Assembly (NCBI RefSeq): GCF_021245735.1
Contig: NZ_JAJISB010000001.1
Coordinates: 186,001 to 250,000 of the forward strand
DNA: 64,000 nt
From: Brevibacillus daliensis
GTDB taxonomy: Bacteria > Bacillota > Bacilli > Brevibacillales > Brevibacillaceae
Direction: 5' to 3'
The position numbers and the translations under genes were made by a program. The notes beneath the pieces are model-generated. The model did not search any database and had not been told where the DNA came from. It worked only from the letters and a program-made list of their open reading frames with translations. The number at the start of each line of letters is the position of its first letter. The stretch's first letter is position 1. Positions 19,403 through 27,954 of the stretch are shown here, piece after piece.

Positions 19403-19695
19403 AAAAAAAATCCCTCATCCTTGACATGCCCTACTGCTAACATGTCAGGGACGAGAGATGTGCGTTCTCCCGTGGTGCCACCCTGATTGGATATATATAC
19501 ATCATAATATCCCACTCATTTAATCATCGTAACGCCGATGCCGCGCCTTACAGTTACTATCTGGTAATTATTCATTCACCACATTTCACTGGGGTCTTCA
19601 GGGAAGTCATTCACCTAATCGTAATAGAGAAGCGCTCTCAGCCACGGCTCTTCATCTCTGGCTATTCGTTGTCAGGTTACTTAGTCCCGTCATCA
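19403..19695 (-). promoter_or_regulatory. T-box riboswitch controlling hisS-aspS
   Basis: On the minus strand the T-box sequence AGGGTGGCACCACG lies at 19484-19471. It is followed by terminator arms CTCGTCCCTGACATG and CATGTCAAGGATGAGGG, then eight T at 19455-19403. The 5' stem I has GGGACTAAGTAACCT facing AGGTGAATGACTTCCC. The internal loop leaves GAATGAC on the 3' side, so the most likely specifier is GAC (Asp). See the finding on the specifier. Confidence 0.92.
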
Positions 19696-19891
19696 GATCA
19701 AAATATATAGGAATTATCATAGCAAATGAAATACGCTTTAGTCAACTGAATTGTTGCCTATAATTCAATACAGATTGTAGGTACAATTTGGTAAAATACT
19801 ATGCTGATTAGAGCTTCAAATTGTATTCCATAGATTTTTATACCAATTCCTTCCAATTATCGTATCATTCACTATTATTACATCCTTTTGT

Positions 19892-21406
19892 TTAAACTTC
19901 TTCTTTCATTTTCCCATACAATTCATCTAGATCTTTTATTTTACGATCAACTAACTCTTTATACGTATCGTTATATGTTTTAGGATCTTTCGGGTTAGGC
20001 CAGCGTGTTAGTTGCGTAGTACCAGGCTTCATAAATTTGGAGACGGCACCGCAGCCCAGCCCCAAAATCGTCTGTACTTCTTCCATCATGACTATGTTAT
20101 AGATAGAATCCTGATTTTCTCTGGCATAGCCGACGTTTTCCAGATTCCCGAGGATGTTTTTTTGGCGATAGAGGTAATAGGGCACATAATCATGCTCCTT
20201 CGCCCACTCTTCTGTCATCTCCATCATCTGCATAATCTCTTCCCGATCAGCTACTTTATACTTGTCACGATTCTGGGTCATTTCTGATGCTCGTTTAAAC
20301 GATAATGTATGAACCGTTACCGATGTAGGCAACAATTCTGCTGTCTGCTCAAGAGAATGTCTCATTTCATTAATGCCTTCATTGGGAAGCCCGATAATTA
20401 AGTCCATATTAATATTGGTTACACCGAGTTCCATCGCCATATGATACGTATCAATGGTTTCTTCCACCGTATGATGGCGACCAATTGCTTGTAAGGTTTC
20501 CTGTGTAAATGATTGCGGATTAATACTAATACGAGTTACCTTCCATTTTTTCATGACTTCCAGCTTTTCTTCTGTAATGGTGTCAGGTCGACCAGCTTCG
20601 ACAGTTAACTCACGAACTTGTTCCATATGAGGAAATTTCTCGAACATTGTAACAAAAAGAGAATCCAATTCGTCTGCACTAATACTGGTAGGTGTGCCTC
20701 CGCCAAAATAAATGGAGGTGATGCGAAGATCATGGCGAGTAAGCCACTCTCCCAGCGCGCGAATTTCGTAGTGTAATCCTTCTAAAAACGGGTTAACATT
20801 TTGTCGATGAGCACCAATCGCATAAGCTGGAAACGTACAATATGCGCATTTGGTCGGACAAAAAGGAATGCCAATGTAAATAGATACTTCCCGATCAATG
20901 TTGTATAGATCAGGTACAATCTCTAACTGCCGATCTACAATTCCTTGAAGCAGCTGGAGTTTATGAGGGCGTACCATATAGTCTTCACGCAAGCGTTTAT
21001 GCGCATCATCTCTGGTCATTTTGGACTTTAGCATACTGTGCAATAGCTTGCTGGGACGAATGCCAGTAAGAATACCCCAGCCTTGTGTCATGCCCGTATG
21101 ACGTTCCAGTAACGTGAGAAGCGTATAAGATACTGCTTGCTTTGCAGTTTTGCGCATTCCTTTCTCTGTACGATCCTGATAAGAACGCTCATAATCGAAC
21201 GAATCTTCTTTATCCATAAATAAAAGACGCCCAAAAACATGTACACCATGCTCTTCAGGCTCCATGACTAACTCAATTTTCAGTTCTTCCTGGGAAATAT
21301 CTTCCCAACTATCTACATAACTGATTTGTGGCTCTTCATAAAAAAGGGCGGTAATAAAGCCAATTTCCCGCTCAAACTGATGCCCGATACACTTCACTTT
21401 TAACAT
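19892..21406 (-). CDS. hemZ: HemZ-like radical SAM enzyme (coproporphyrinogen dehydrogenase family)
   Basis: A 504-residue radical SAM protein related to oxygen-independent coproporphyrinogen oxidase. The SAM cluster motif CPTKCAYC lies near 187-194. YFGGGTPTSISADEL, EAGRPDTITEEKL, ISINPQSF and DLIIGLPNEG follow, all typical of the HemN/HemZ group. The long N-terminal part (1-150) is specific to the HemZ branch. The ATG at 21406 follows AGGTG; the GTG three codons earlier is inside that site. It lies between hisS and the amidase as in Bacillus. Whether it works in haem synthesis is not shown. Confidence 0.9.
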   Translation of the reverse strand: MLKVKCIGHQFEREIGFITALFYEEPQISYVDSWEDISQEELKIELVMEPEEHGVHVFGRLLFMDKEDSFDYERSYQDRTEKGMRKTAKQAVSYTLLTLLERHTGMTQGWGILTGIRPSKLLHSMLKSKMTRDDAHKRLREDYMVRPHKLQLLQGIVDRQLEIVPDLYNIDREVSIYIGIPFCPTKCAYCTFPAYAIGAHRQNVNPFLEGLHYEIRALGEWLTRHDLRITSIYFGGGTPTSISADELDSLFVTMFEKFPHMEQVRELTVEAGRPDTITEEKLEVMKKWKVTRISINPQSFTQETLQAIGRHHTVEETIDTYHMAMELGVTNINMDLIIGLPNEGINEMRHSLEQTAELLPTSVTVHTLSFKRASEMTQNRDKYKVADREEIMQMMEMTEEWAKEHDYVPYYLYRQKNILGNLENVGYARENQDSIYNIVMMEEVQTILGLGCGAVSKFMKPGTTQLTRWPNPKDPKTYNDTYKELVDRKIKDLDELYGKMKEEV

Positions 21407-21519
21407 GCTATTCACCTGCTTTTCAACAATCTATACCATCTTACCCCATGCAGAAAAGCAAGGTCAATGTAAGAAGCATGTTTGCATTTCTTTCTATACC
21501 CTAAAAGCAATACACTTTC

Positions 21520-21693
21520 CTACCGTTTTACCCGTCGGCGCATTTCCTGTACTTCACGAATGCTGATATGGAATTCCTGCGACATTTCTATGTCATTTAA
21601 AATGGTTTCCTTTTGCAAAAAATCATGAAAATCTACATGAAACAATCTTCGGCTTTGTTCCTGAGCAAAGCGCTCTTTGTTCGATTGACGCAT
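21520..21693 (-). CDS. Small basic HTH-like protein (57 residues)
   Basis: Starts MRQSNKERFAQEQSRRLFHV and ends ISIREVQEMRRRVKR. The perfect site AAGGAGGG lies 7 bases before the ATG. The second half (LQKETILNDIEMSQEFHISIREV) has the spacing of a helix-turn-helix and resembles sigma region 4 or small DNA-binding proteins; that is inference. It is rich in Arg, Lys and Glu with no cysteines. It lies on the same strand just upstream of hemZ. Function unknown. Confidence 0.7.
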   Translation of the reverse strand: MRQSNKERFAQEQSRRLFHVDFHDFLQKETILNDIEMSQEFHISIREVQEMRRRVKR

Positions 21694-21961
21694 ATGAAAT
21701 CCCTCCTTGACATAGTGTTACCTGTCTTTGGATTTTTCATAAGAGCGTTCAAGCTTTTGAAGAAAAAATATCAATTAATCTGTCGTTTCTTGCAGGATAA
21801 TGTAGGTGAAAAGTAGAATTTTAATCTTTTACACTAGAAATTACTAATATTTACTTCTTGACGAGTACTAACTCACGCTTGGACAAGCCCTGTATTTCAT
21901 CTAACATCGCTGTTCGCTTGTTTACTGGCGAATAAACTGCATCTGAAAGGAATGAATTAAC

Positions 21962-23869
21962 GTGGTATCACGAAAAATGTTTATTGGGATGGCAACATGC
22001 CTCACAAGCTTAGTTGTCCCCTTCCAACTGGCATGGGCTGCGGATCAAGTACAAGTGACTGCAGATAACCTAAATATTCGCTCCGGTCCTGGAACGAATT
22101 ACAGTATTGTCACCAGTGTCTCCCAGCCAGCAAAACTAACGGTTGTTTCCAAGCAAAATTCATGGACCAAGGTTAAGCTCCCCAATGGAAAAGACGGTTG
22201 GGTTATCAATACGCATGTAAAAGATGTTCCATCTGTCAAGTATGTAAAGAGTACAGCAGATCAACTAAATATTCGAAAAGAACCGAATACAACATCCCAA
22301 ATCGTTCAAGTCATTAATAAGAATGGAACCTATCAAGAACTGAAAAAGCAAGGTGACTGGACACAACTCAAATTGTCTGACAAGACAATGGGATGGGCAA
22401 ATACCAAGTTTTTACAATCTACAGCTGCTCCTGCAACACCTCAACAGAAACCAGCTGTTCCTGAACCTAAACCAAATACGAATACAACAACCAAACCAGA
22501 TACCACCTCAAAACCTACTACGGTGACTCCACCGACTACCGGTTCTATTGCTTCACAAAACCCACCGGCAAACTCGCTTGGCACTGTGAATATAGCCACT
22601 ACTACAAGTGTCTATATAGAACCAAACAGTAACGCCATGCTTCTCGGGCAGCTTAGCTCTGGTGATCAGGTCTATAAATACGCGGAATCAAATGGCTGGG
22701 TACAAATTTTGTACAATGGATATATTGGCTGGATCGTTAACCCGAGTCCTGCTGAGACTTCTCAGGATCAACCGCCAGGAATACAGACATTACCTGGCTA
22801 CCCTGAGTCCACTTTACCTGCTACTGTTACCGTTAACGGAGACAATGTTAACATCAGAAGTCAGGCAAATATGGAAAGTCAGGTGGTATCAAAGGTAAAC
22901 AAAGGTACCGTTCTTACTGTCGTTTCTAAGAGCAATGACTGGTATCAGATTACGTTACCAAATGGAGCTACTGGCTGGGTTGCCGGATGGTTGGTAAATA
23001 AACCGTCCACTCCTTCAGATATATATGTTGATCCGAATGAAACAGCCAATCACAATAACAGTGGTGCACTTATTCCAGCTCAAACAGGATTTAACATTAA
23101 GATAAAAACCAGCAATACAAATCTTCGTATCGCTCCGGATATTAATGCACAGGTAGTTGGAACCGTTCAGCCTGGCGAGGTTTACCCTGTTGTTAAAACA
23201 GAAGGTGAATGGTATCAAATTCGTTTGAAAGACAACTCAACCGCTTATATTGCTAGTTGGGTAGTGGAGAAAGATTCGCCGGAATTTAAGAATCTCCCTC
23301 CTTTAACAGGTAATGAAGCTCGTGGAAAAATTGTAGTAGTGGATGCAGGGCACGGTGGTACCCAGAACGGTGCCTCAGGGTCAACCTACGGCTCGAAAGA
23401 AAAAGAGCTTAATTTAGCCATTGCACAATTATTACAGCAAAAGTTGGAAGCGGCTGGTGCCCAGGTCATTATGACCCGTGCGGGCGACCAAACGCTATCT
23501 CTCCAGAGTCGAGTAGATGTAGCAGTCCAAAATAATGCTGACTTGTTTATCAGTGTTCATCACAATACACATAGTAACTCAGCTACAAACGGCACCATTA
23601 TGTTCTACTATGAAAAAGGTAAATCCCAGGATTTTGCCAAATTGACACAGATAGAGATGGTAAATACGACTCAACTGAAAGACTTAAATGCTCGCTTTGG
23701 TGATTTCCACGTAATACGTGAAAATCCGAAGCCTTCCTTGTTAGCTGAAATCGGCTTCATTAGTAACCCAGAAGAAGAAGCAAAATTACGTCAACCACAA
23801 CTGCAAGAATCTGCTGCTGAAGGACTATTCCGTGGTATCCTTCGTTACTTCCAGGTTTATCCTCAGTAA
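21962..23869 (+). CDS. Secreted N-acetylmuramoyl-L-alanine amidase with SH3b repeats (YrvJ-like)
   Basis: Cell-wall hydrolase of 635 residues. Signal peptide at 1-26 (MFIGMATCLTSLVVPFQLAWA). Five bacterial SH3 domains, each with a (N/D)NLNIRSGPGTN-like start and GWVxxW-like end, lie near 30-95, 97-152, 205-260, 290-345 and 380-430. A Pro/Thr-rich linker sits at 153-200. The C-terminal Amidase_3 domain (450-635) has the zinc ligands in DAGHGG, the KEKELNLAIA glutamate and VHHNTHSN, and the catalytic glutamate in LAEIGFISN. It starts at GTG after AAAGGAATG. The yrvJ gene takes this position in Bacillus. Confidence 0.93.
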   Translation: MVSRKMFIGMATCLTSLVVPFQLAWAADQVQVTADNLNIRSGPGTNYSIVTSVSQPAKLTVVSKQNSWTKVKLPNGKDGWVINTHVKDVPSVKYVKSTADQLNIRKEPNTTSQIVQVINKNGTYQELKKQGDWTQLKLSDKTMGWANTKFLQSTAAPATPQQKPAVPEPKPNTNTTTKPDTTSKPTTVTPPTTGSIASQNPPANSLGTVNIATTTSVYIEPNSNAMLLGQLSSGDQVYKYAESNGWVQILYNGYIGWIVNPSPAETSQDQPPGIQTLPGYPESTLPATVTVNGDNVNIRSQANMESQVVSKVNKGTVLTVVSKSNDWYQITLPNGATGWVAGWLVNKPSTPSDIYVDPNETANHNNSGALIPAQTGFNIKIKTSNTNLRIAPDINAQVVGTVQPGEVYPVVKTEGEWYQIRLKDNSTAYIASWVVEKDSPEFKNLPPLTGNEARGKIVVVDAGHGGTQNGASGSTYGSKEKELNLAIAQLLQQKLEAAGAQVIMTRAGDQTLSLQSRVDVAVQNNADLFISVHHNTHSNSATNGTIMFYYEKGKSQDFAKLTQIEMVNTTQLKDLNARFGDFHVIRENPKPSLLAEIGFISNPEEEAKLRQPQLQESAAEGLFRGILRYFQVYPQ

Positions 23870-23889
23870 GTTTATTCTCTCTTATACAG

Positions 23890-23938
23890 AAAAAAACGGC
23901 ATGTGAAGTATCTATTGAGATACTCACATGCCGTTTTC
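23890..23938. terminator. Bidirectional terminator between the amidase gene and dtd
   Basis: AAAACGGCATGTGA pairs with TCACATGCCGTTTT, and AGTAT pairs with ATACT within. It ends the plus-strand amidase transcript and the minus-strand dtd transcript. Confidence 0.85.
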
Positions 23939-23940
23939 AC

Positions 23941-24378
23941 TTAGCTTTCTACGATTAAAGTAACAGGTCCATCATTAAAAATTTCTACATCCATCATTGC
24001 TCCAAAGCGTCCTGTCTCTACCTGTAAACCTTTTTCGCGAAGAAGCTCATTAAATCTATCATACAAAGGTTTTGCCACTTCAGGTCTAGCTGCCTGGATG
24101 AAGCTAGGTCTACGTCCTTTTCTGCAATCGCCATACAACGTGAATTGGGAGATAGAGAGAATTGCACCACCAGTATCTAATACGGAGTGATTCATTTTCT
24201 CCTGATCATCCTCAAATATTCGCAAATTGGCTACTTTATCCGCTACAAACGCGAGGTCTTTCTCCGTATCTTCGTGGGTAATGCCCACCAACAGTACTAA
24301 TCCATGTTCAATTTTCCCTACTATTTCTCCTGCAACCGTAACTTTAGATTGTTTGGAGCGTTGGACAACTACACGCAT
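23941..24378 (-). CDS. dtd: D-aminoacyl-tRNA deacylase
   Basis: A 145-residue DTD that hydrolyses D-aminoacyl-tRNAs in the cytoplasm. It starts [18 protein letters not shown], has the active-site motif [19 protein letters not shown] near 78-96, and ends with the second signature [21 protein letters not shown] (Gly-cisPro region). Full family length. It follows relA on the same strand with a 200-base gap that holds an R1 repeat and a terminator, so it may have its own promoter. Confidence 0.97.
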   Translation of the reverse strand: MRVVVQRSKQSKVTVAGEIVGKIEHGLVLLVGITHEDTEKDLAFVADKVANLRIFEDDQEKMNHSVLDTGGAILSISQFTLYGDCRKGRRPSFIQAARPEVAKPLYDRFNELLREKGLQVETGRFGAMMDVEIFNDGPVTLIVES

Positions 24379-24412
24379 GTCTCTTTCATCTCCCTGCTGG
24401 AATTATTACTAT

Positions 24413-24524
24413 TTAAGAAAAACTTCTATCGTAGTCTTTCGAAGAAGCTAGTTCTTCTTTAAAGGAAGTTTTTCATGCGTATAAGGAAGTGAAGCTCAGG
24501 TGTTATTACTTTCTTATACAGTAA
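24413..24524 (+). repeat. Copy 4 of repeat R1
   Basis: AAGAAAAACTTCTATCG, TCTTTCGAAGAAGCT, GTTTTTCATGCGTATAAGGAAGTGAA and TTACTTTCTTATACAGTAA. It lies between relA and dtd. Confidence 0.85.
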
Positions 24525-24525
24525 G

Positions 24526-24553
24526 AAAAAAAGCAGCCTTTCTAAGCGCTGCC
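24526..24553 (-). terminator. Terminator after relA
   Basis: Minus strand: GGCAGC, 9-base loop, GGCTGC, then seven T. It lies about 25 bases after the relA stop. Confidence 0.75.
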
Positions 24554-24578
24554 CTCCTCTAATTTGCTTTCAGTCTTG

Positions 24579-26756
24579 TTACGTATTTAAAATCCGACGT
24601 ACGGAATAAATATCTTTGATCCGCTTTATACGTTCGACCACTCGTTGTAAATGATCGATATTTGTTATAACAATTGTCATATTGATCGTAGCCACTCTGT
24701 TACGGTCTGCTTTTCCACTGACAGCTGCAATGTTGGTTTTCGTTTCACCCACTACATGTAACACATCATTAAGTAACCCAGACCTATCATGACCGGTAAT
24801 CTCAATATCGACATTGTAATTTTGAGTGTGATCACCCTCCCATTGGAGAGGAATCAGACGTTCCGCATCTTCTAATTCTACATTCGGACAATCTTTTCGA
24901 TGGACAGATACACCTCTTCCCCGAGTGATAAATCCAATAATATCATCACCAGGAACAGGGGAGCAGCATCTGGAAATACGCGTTAACAGATTATCGATTC
25001 CCTGCACGCGAATACCAGTAATCGTTCTCCCTTGCTTATGCTGAGGTGCTTGCGTCTTAAACTCTTGAACAGCTTGCAGTTGTTGCTGTTCTTCCCGATC
25101 ACGTCGCAGCTTTTCTGTTAAGCGGTTGACTACCTGAGCAGAAGTAAGTCCACCATATCCTACAGCCGAATACATATCTTCATCATTCTGAAAATTAAAC
25201 TTCGTTACTGCCTCTTTTATATTATCTGCGGTCAGCGTTTCCTTCAGATCAAAGCCCCGAGACTTAATCTCCGCTTCTACCATGGAAAGGCCTTTTGCCA
25301 CATTCTCTTCGCGCTTCTCTTTCTTGAACCATTGCTTGATCTTATTTTTTGCATGAGCAGACTTGGCGATTTTTAACCAGTCTTGACTAGGTCCATAGGA
25401 ATGCTTAGATGTCAGGATTTCAATAATATCTCCCGTCCGCAGGGCAAAATCGAGTGGGACAATCTTGCCGTTTACCTTTGCCCCGATCGTGCGGTTACCT
25501 ACAGCAGAGTGAATCCGATAGGCAAAATCAAGTGGAACTGAACCCTTTGGTAGTTCAACTACATCCCCTTTTGGTGTAAAGACGAAAACTGTATCTGAGA
25601 AGAGATCCTGCTTCAATGACTCCATGAATTCCTGAGCATTTGGCGTCTCTTCTTGTCCACCTTGAATAATTTCACGGAGGTTACCAATTTTCTCTTCAAA
25701 AGAGCCTTGCACAGAGCCCTTGCCTTCCTTATAAGCCCAGTGCGCAGCAATACCGATCTCCGCTGTTCGGTGCATCTCCCATGTACGAATCTGTACTTCC
25801 AATGGCTCACCTTTTGGTCCAATAACTGTGGTATGAAGTGACTGGTACATATTTGCTTTAGGCATAGCTATATAGTCCTTAAAGCGTCCCGGCATTGGTT
25901 TCCATAATGTATGGACGATACCTAACACAGCGTAGCAATCACGAATATCATTCACAATGATACGTAAAGCCAGTAGATCATAAATTTCGTTAAACTGCTT
26001 GTTTTGTGAAACCATCTTCTTATAAATACTGTATATATGTTTAGGACGACCTGAAATTTCTGCCTCAATGTGCAGTTCATCTAGCTTTTCCGTAATCATT
26101 TCCTTGGCTTCCGCAATGTACTCTTCTCTCTCAGTACGCTTCTTCTGCATCAGATTAACGATGCGATAATATTGTTGCGGATTTAAATAGCGAAGGGCAA
26201 TGTCCTCCAGCTCCCATTTAACAAAGGCGATCCCCAGACGGTGTGCTAACGGTGCAAAAATCTCCAAGGTTTCATCAGAAATTTCACGTTGCTTCTCTTC
26301 AGACATATGTCTTAGGGTACGCATATTATGCAAACGGTCAGCCAGCTTGATCAGTATCACACGGATGTCCTGCGCCATAGCTACCAGCATTTTTCGATGA
26401 TTTTCAGCTAGTTGTTCTTCTTTTGATTTGTATTTAATCTTTTCCAGCTTGGTTACGCCGTCAACTAAACAAGCAACCTCAGTACCATATTGGTTGCGAA
26501 GGTCATCAAGAGTAACCTCCGTATCCTCCACTACGTCATGCAAAAAACCGGCAGCTACGGTAACTGCATCCATGTGCATATCCGTTAAAATGCCAGCTAC
26601 CGCAATTGGGTGCATGATGTAAGGAACTCCGGACTTGCGCACCTGTCCGTCATGAGCTTTTCGTGCCAGCTCATGGGCACGTTCCAGCAGAAGAATATCT
26701 TCTTCTGACATATAGCTTTTCGCTTTCTCAATGATTTCCTCGATGCCCGTTATCAT
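24579..26756 (-). CDS. relA: Bifunctional (p)ppGpp synthetase/hydrolase (RelA/SpoT homologue)
   Basis: A 725-residue Rsh enzyme controlling the stringent response. HD hydrolase domain (HPIAVAGILTDMHMDAVTVAAGFLHDVVEDTE) near 45-80 with intact HD residues. Synthetase domain near 240-350 (RPKHIYSIYKKM, YDLLALRIIV, GRFKDYIAMPKANMYQSLHT). TGS domain near 390-450 (DTVFVFTPKGDVVELPKGSVPLDFAY), zinc-finger region RCCSPVPGDDIIGFITRGRGVSVHRKDC, C-terminal ACT domain near 650-725. AAGGAAGGG precedes the ATG. Both catalytic domains look complete. Confidence 0.97.
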   Translation of the reverse strand: MITGIEEIIEKAKSYMSEEDILLLERAHELARKAHDGQVRKSGVPYIMHPIAVAGILTDMHMDAVTVAAGFLHDVVEDTEVTLDDLRNQYGTEVACLVDGVTKLEKIKYKSKEEQLAENHRKMLVAMAQDIRVILIKLADRLHNMRTLRHMSEEKQREISDETLEIFAPLAHRLGIAFVKWELEDIALRYLNPQQYYRIVNLMQKKRTEREEYIAEAKEMITEKLDELHIEAEISGRPKHIYSIYKKMVSQNKQFNEIYDLLALRIIVNDIRDCYAVLGIVHTLWKPMPGRFKDYIAMPKANMYQSLHTTVIGPKGEPLEVQIRTWEMHRTAEIGIAAHWAYKEGKGSVQGSFEEKIGNLREIIQGGQEETPNAQEFMESLKQDLFSDTVFVFTPKGDVVELPKGSVPLDFAYRIHSAVGNRTIGAKVNGKIVPLDFALRTGDIIEILTSKHSYGPSQDWLKIAKSAHAKNKIKQWFKKEKREENVAKGLSMVEAEIKSRGFDLKETLTADNIKEAVTKFNFQNDEDMYSAVGYGGLTSAQVVNRLTEKLRRDREEQQQLQAVQEFKTQAPQHKQGRTITGIRVQGIDNLLTRISRCCSPVPGDDIIGFITRGRGVSVHRKDCPNVELEDAERLIPLQWEGDHTQNYNVDIEITGHDRSGLLNDVLHVVGETKTNIAAVSGKADRNRVATINMTIVITNIDHLQRVVERIKRIKDIYSVRRILNT

Positions 26757-26939
26757 ATTTCCCTTCCTTAACCTTCACTCTGTTAAAGCTTATTAAGATA
26801 TATTGGTACCGAAAATGTATCTCATTCTCTTAAAACGTGTTACCTTTTATTATCTTGTAAGAAGGAAAAAATGTAAAGGTAATAATCTTCCATTCTGTGC
26901 GGATTTCCTGATATTTAGACACTTTCCCCAAATCTTCGC

Positions 26940-27305
26940 CTATAAAGCGCTCAAATGCTCGTGAATAAGCTTCCATTCACCTTGTTCATTACGTATAAAG
27001 ACATTAGTGGCACGTCCAGAACCAGAAGCAAACTTTCCTTTATGATAGCCCTGCCAATGATAGGTATACAGACAGGTAGCTGATTTTTTTTCTGACACAA
27101 TCCACGTAACATCCCTGGCTTCATACACTTCATCCTTAATCACATTCCACGCATTCTCAAAATACGCCTGAATTTCAACCAAAGTGGTACATGTTTTATC
27201 TGAAAACCAATACACGGCATCAGGGTGCAGTATTTGACGTACTTGAGAAAAATCATGGGTGTTCGTAGCCTCTATGTATGTTTGTAGTGCATTGTTATAA
27301 GTCAT
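26940..27305 (-). CDS. SnoaL-like nuclear-transport-factor-2-fold protein
   Basis: A 121-residue NTF2-like protein. It starts MTYNNALQTYIEATNTHDFSQ, followed by LHPDAVYWFSDKTC, AYFENAWNVI and a final strand pair TNVFIRNEQGEWKLIHEHLSAL. Similar proteins are annotated as DUF4440 or ketosteroid-isomerase-like; a role cannot be given. The start at 27305 is preferred because a longer reading would begin inside the apt terminator stem at 27359. No strong ribosome site is visible. Confidence 0.72.
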   Translation of the reverse strand: MTYNNALQTYIEATNTHDFSQVRQILHPDAVYWFSDKTCTTLVEIQAYFENAWNVIKDEVYEARDVTWIVSEKKSATCLYTYHWQGYHKGKFASGSGRATNVFIRNEQGEWKLIHEHLSAL

Positions 27306-27343
27306 GTTATCGTGTTTACCATTTTCTATGTATATTTTTATAG

Positions 27344-27384
27344 AAAAAAAAACAACCATCGTGGTGTAGGTTCGATGGTTGTGT
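27344..27384 (-). terminator. Terminator after apt
   Basis: Minus strand: ACAACCATCGA, 10-base loop, CGATGGTTGT, then at least eight T. It lies 13 bases after the apt stop codon. Confidence 0.9.
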
Positions 27385-27396
27385 GATAGGTATTAT

Positions 27397-27906
27397 TTAG
27401 TATGTTACTAATGAAAAAATTGGAAAGTCTAGTTTCTTGCGGCCTTCAAGATAACTCAATTCAATCAGGAAAACAGCTCCAACTACAATTCCACCCAACT
27501 GCTCAATCAGCTTCACGGTCGTTTCAATCGTTCCACCTGTAGCAAGTAAGTCGTCTGCAATGACAACACGATCTCCCGGCTTGATTGCATCTTCATGAAT
27601 CGCTAATGAATCTTTACCATACTCCAGACTATAGTCTGCTTGAATTGATTTATAAGGAAGCTTGTTAGCTTTGCGTACTGGAATAAAACCAAGTCCCATT
27701 TCAACAGCAAGGGGTGTTCCCACCACGAATCCACGAGCTTCAGGACCAGCGATGATGTCTGCATCAAGCGTTTCAGTGAACGTTTTTAGCTCTGCAATCG
27801 CTGCACGGTATACTTCACCCTCTTTTAACAGGGTTGTAATATCTTTAAACCGAATTCCTGGTTGTGGATAGTCTGGAATCACACGAATATAATCTTTGAA
27901 ATTCAT
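27397..27906 (-). CDS. apt: Adenine phosphoribosyltransferase
   Basis: Makes AMP from adenine and PRPP. 169 residues, start MNFKDYIRVIPDYPQPGIRFKDITTLL, PRPP-binding VVIADDLLATGGT near 121-133, and adenine-side ARGFVVG near 60. AGGAGG precedes the ATG. It lies 48 bases after recJ on the same strand with no terminator between, so recJ-apt is one transcript. The order recJ-apt-relA is the same in Bacillus. Confidence 0.97.
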   Translation of the reverse strand: MNFKDYIRVIPDYPQPGIRFKDITTLLKEGEVYRAAIAELKTFTETLDADIIAGPEARGFVVGTPLAVEMGLGFIPVRKANKLPYKSIQADYSLEYGKDSLAIHEDAIKPGDRVVIADDLLATGGTIETTVKLIEQLGGIVVGAVFLIELSYLEGRKKLDFPIFSLVTY

Positions 27907-27954
27907 CAAGGAAAGCCTCCTAATAATAAAATCACAGGTTAAAAAGTAGCAACA

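Noticed and set aside
27306-27359. Upstream in-frame start for the NTF2-like protein at 27359.
   Set aside because: That ATG lies in the stem of the apt terminator, so it is unlikely to start translation.
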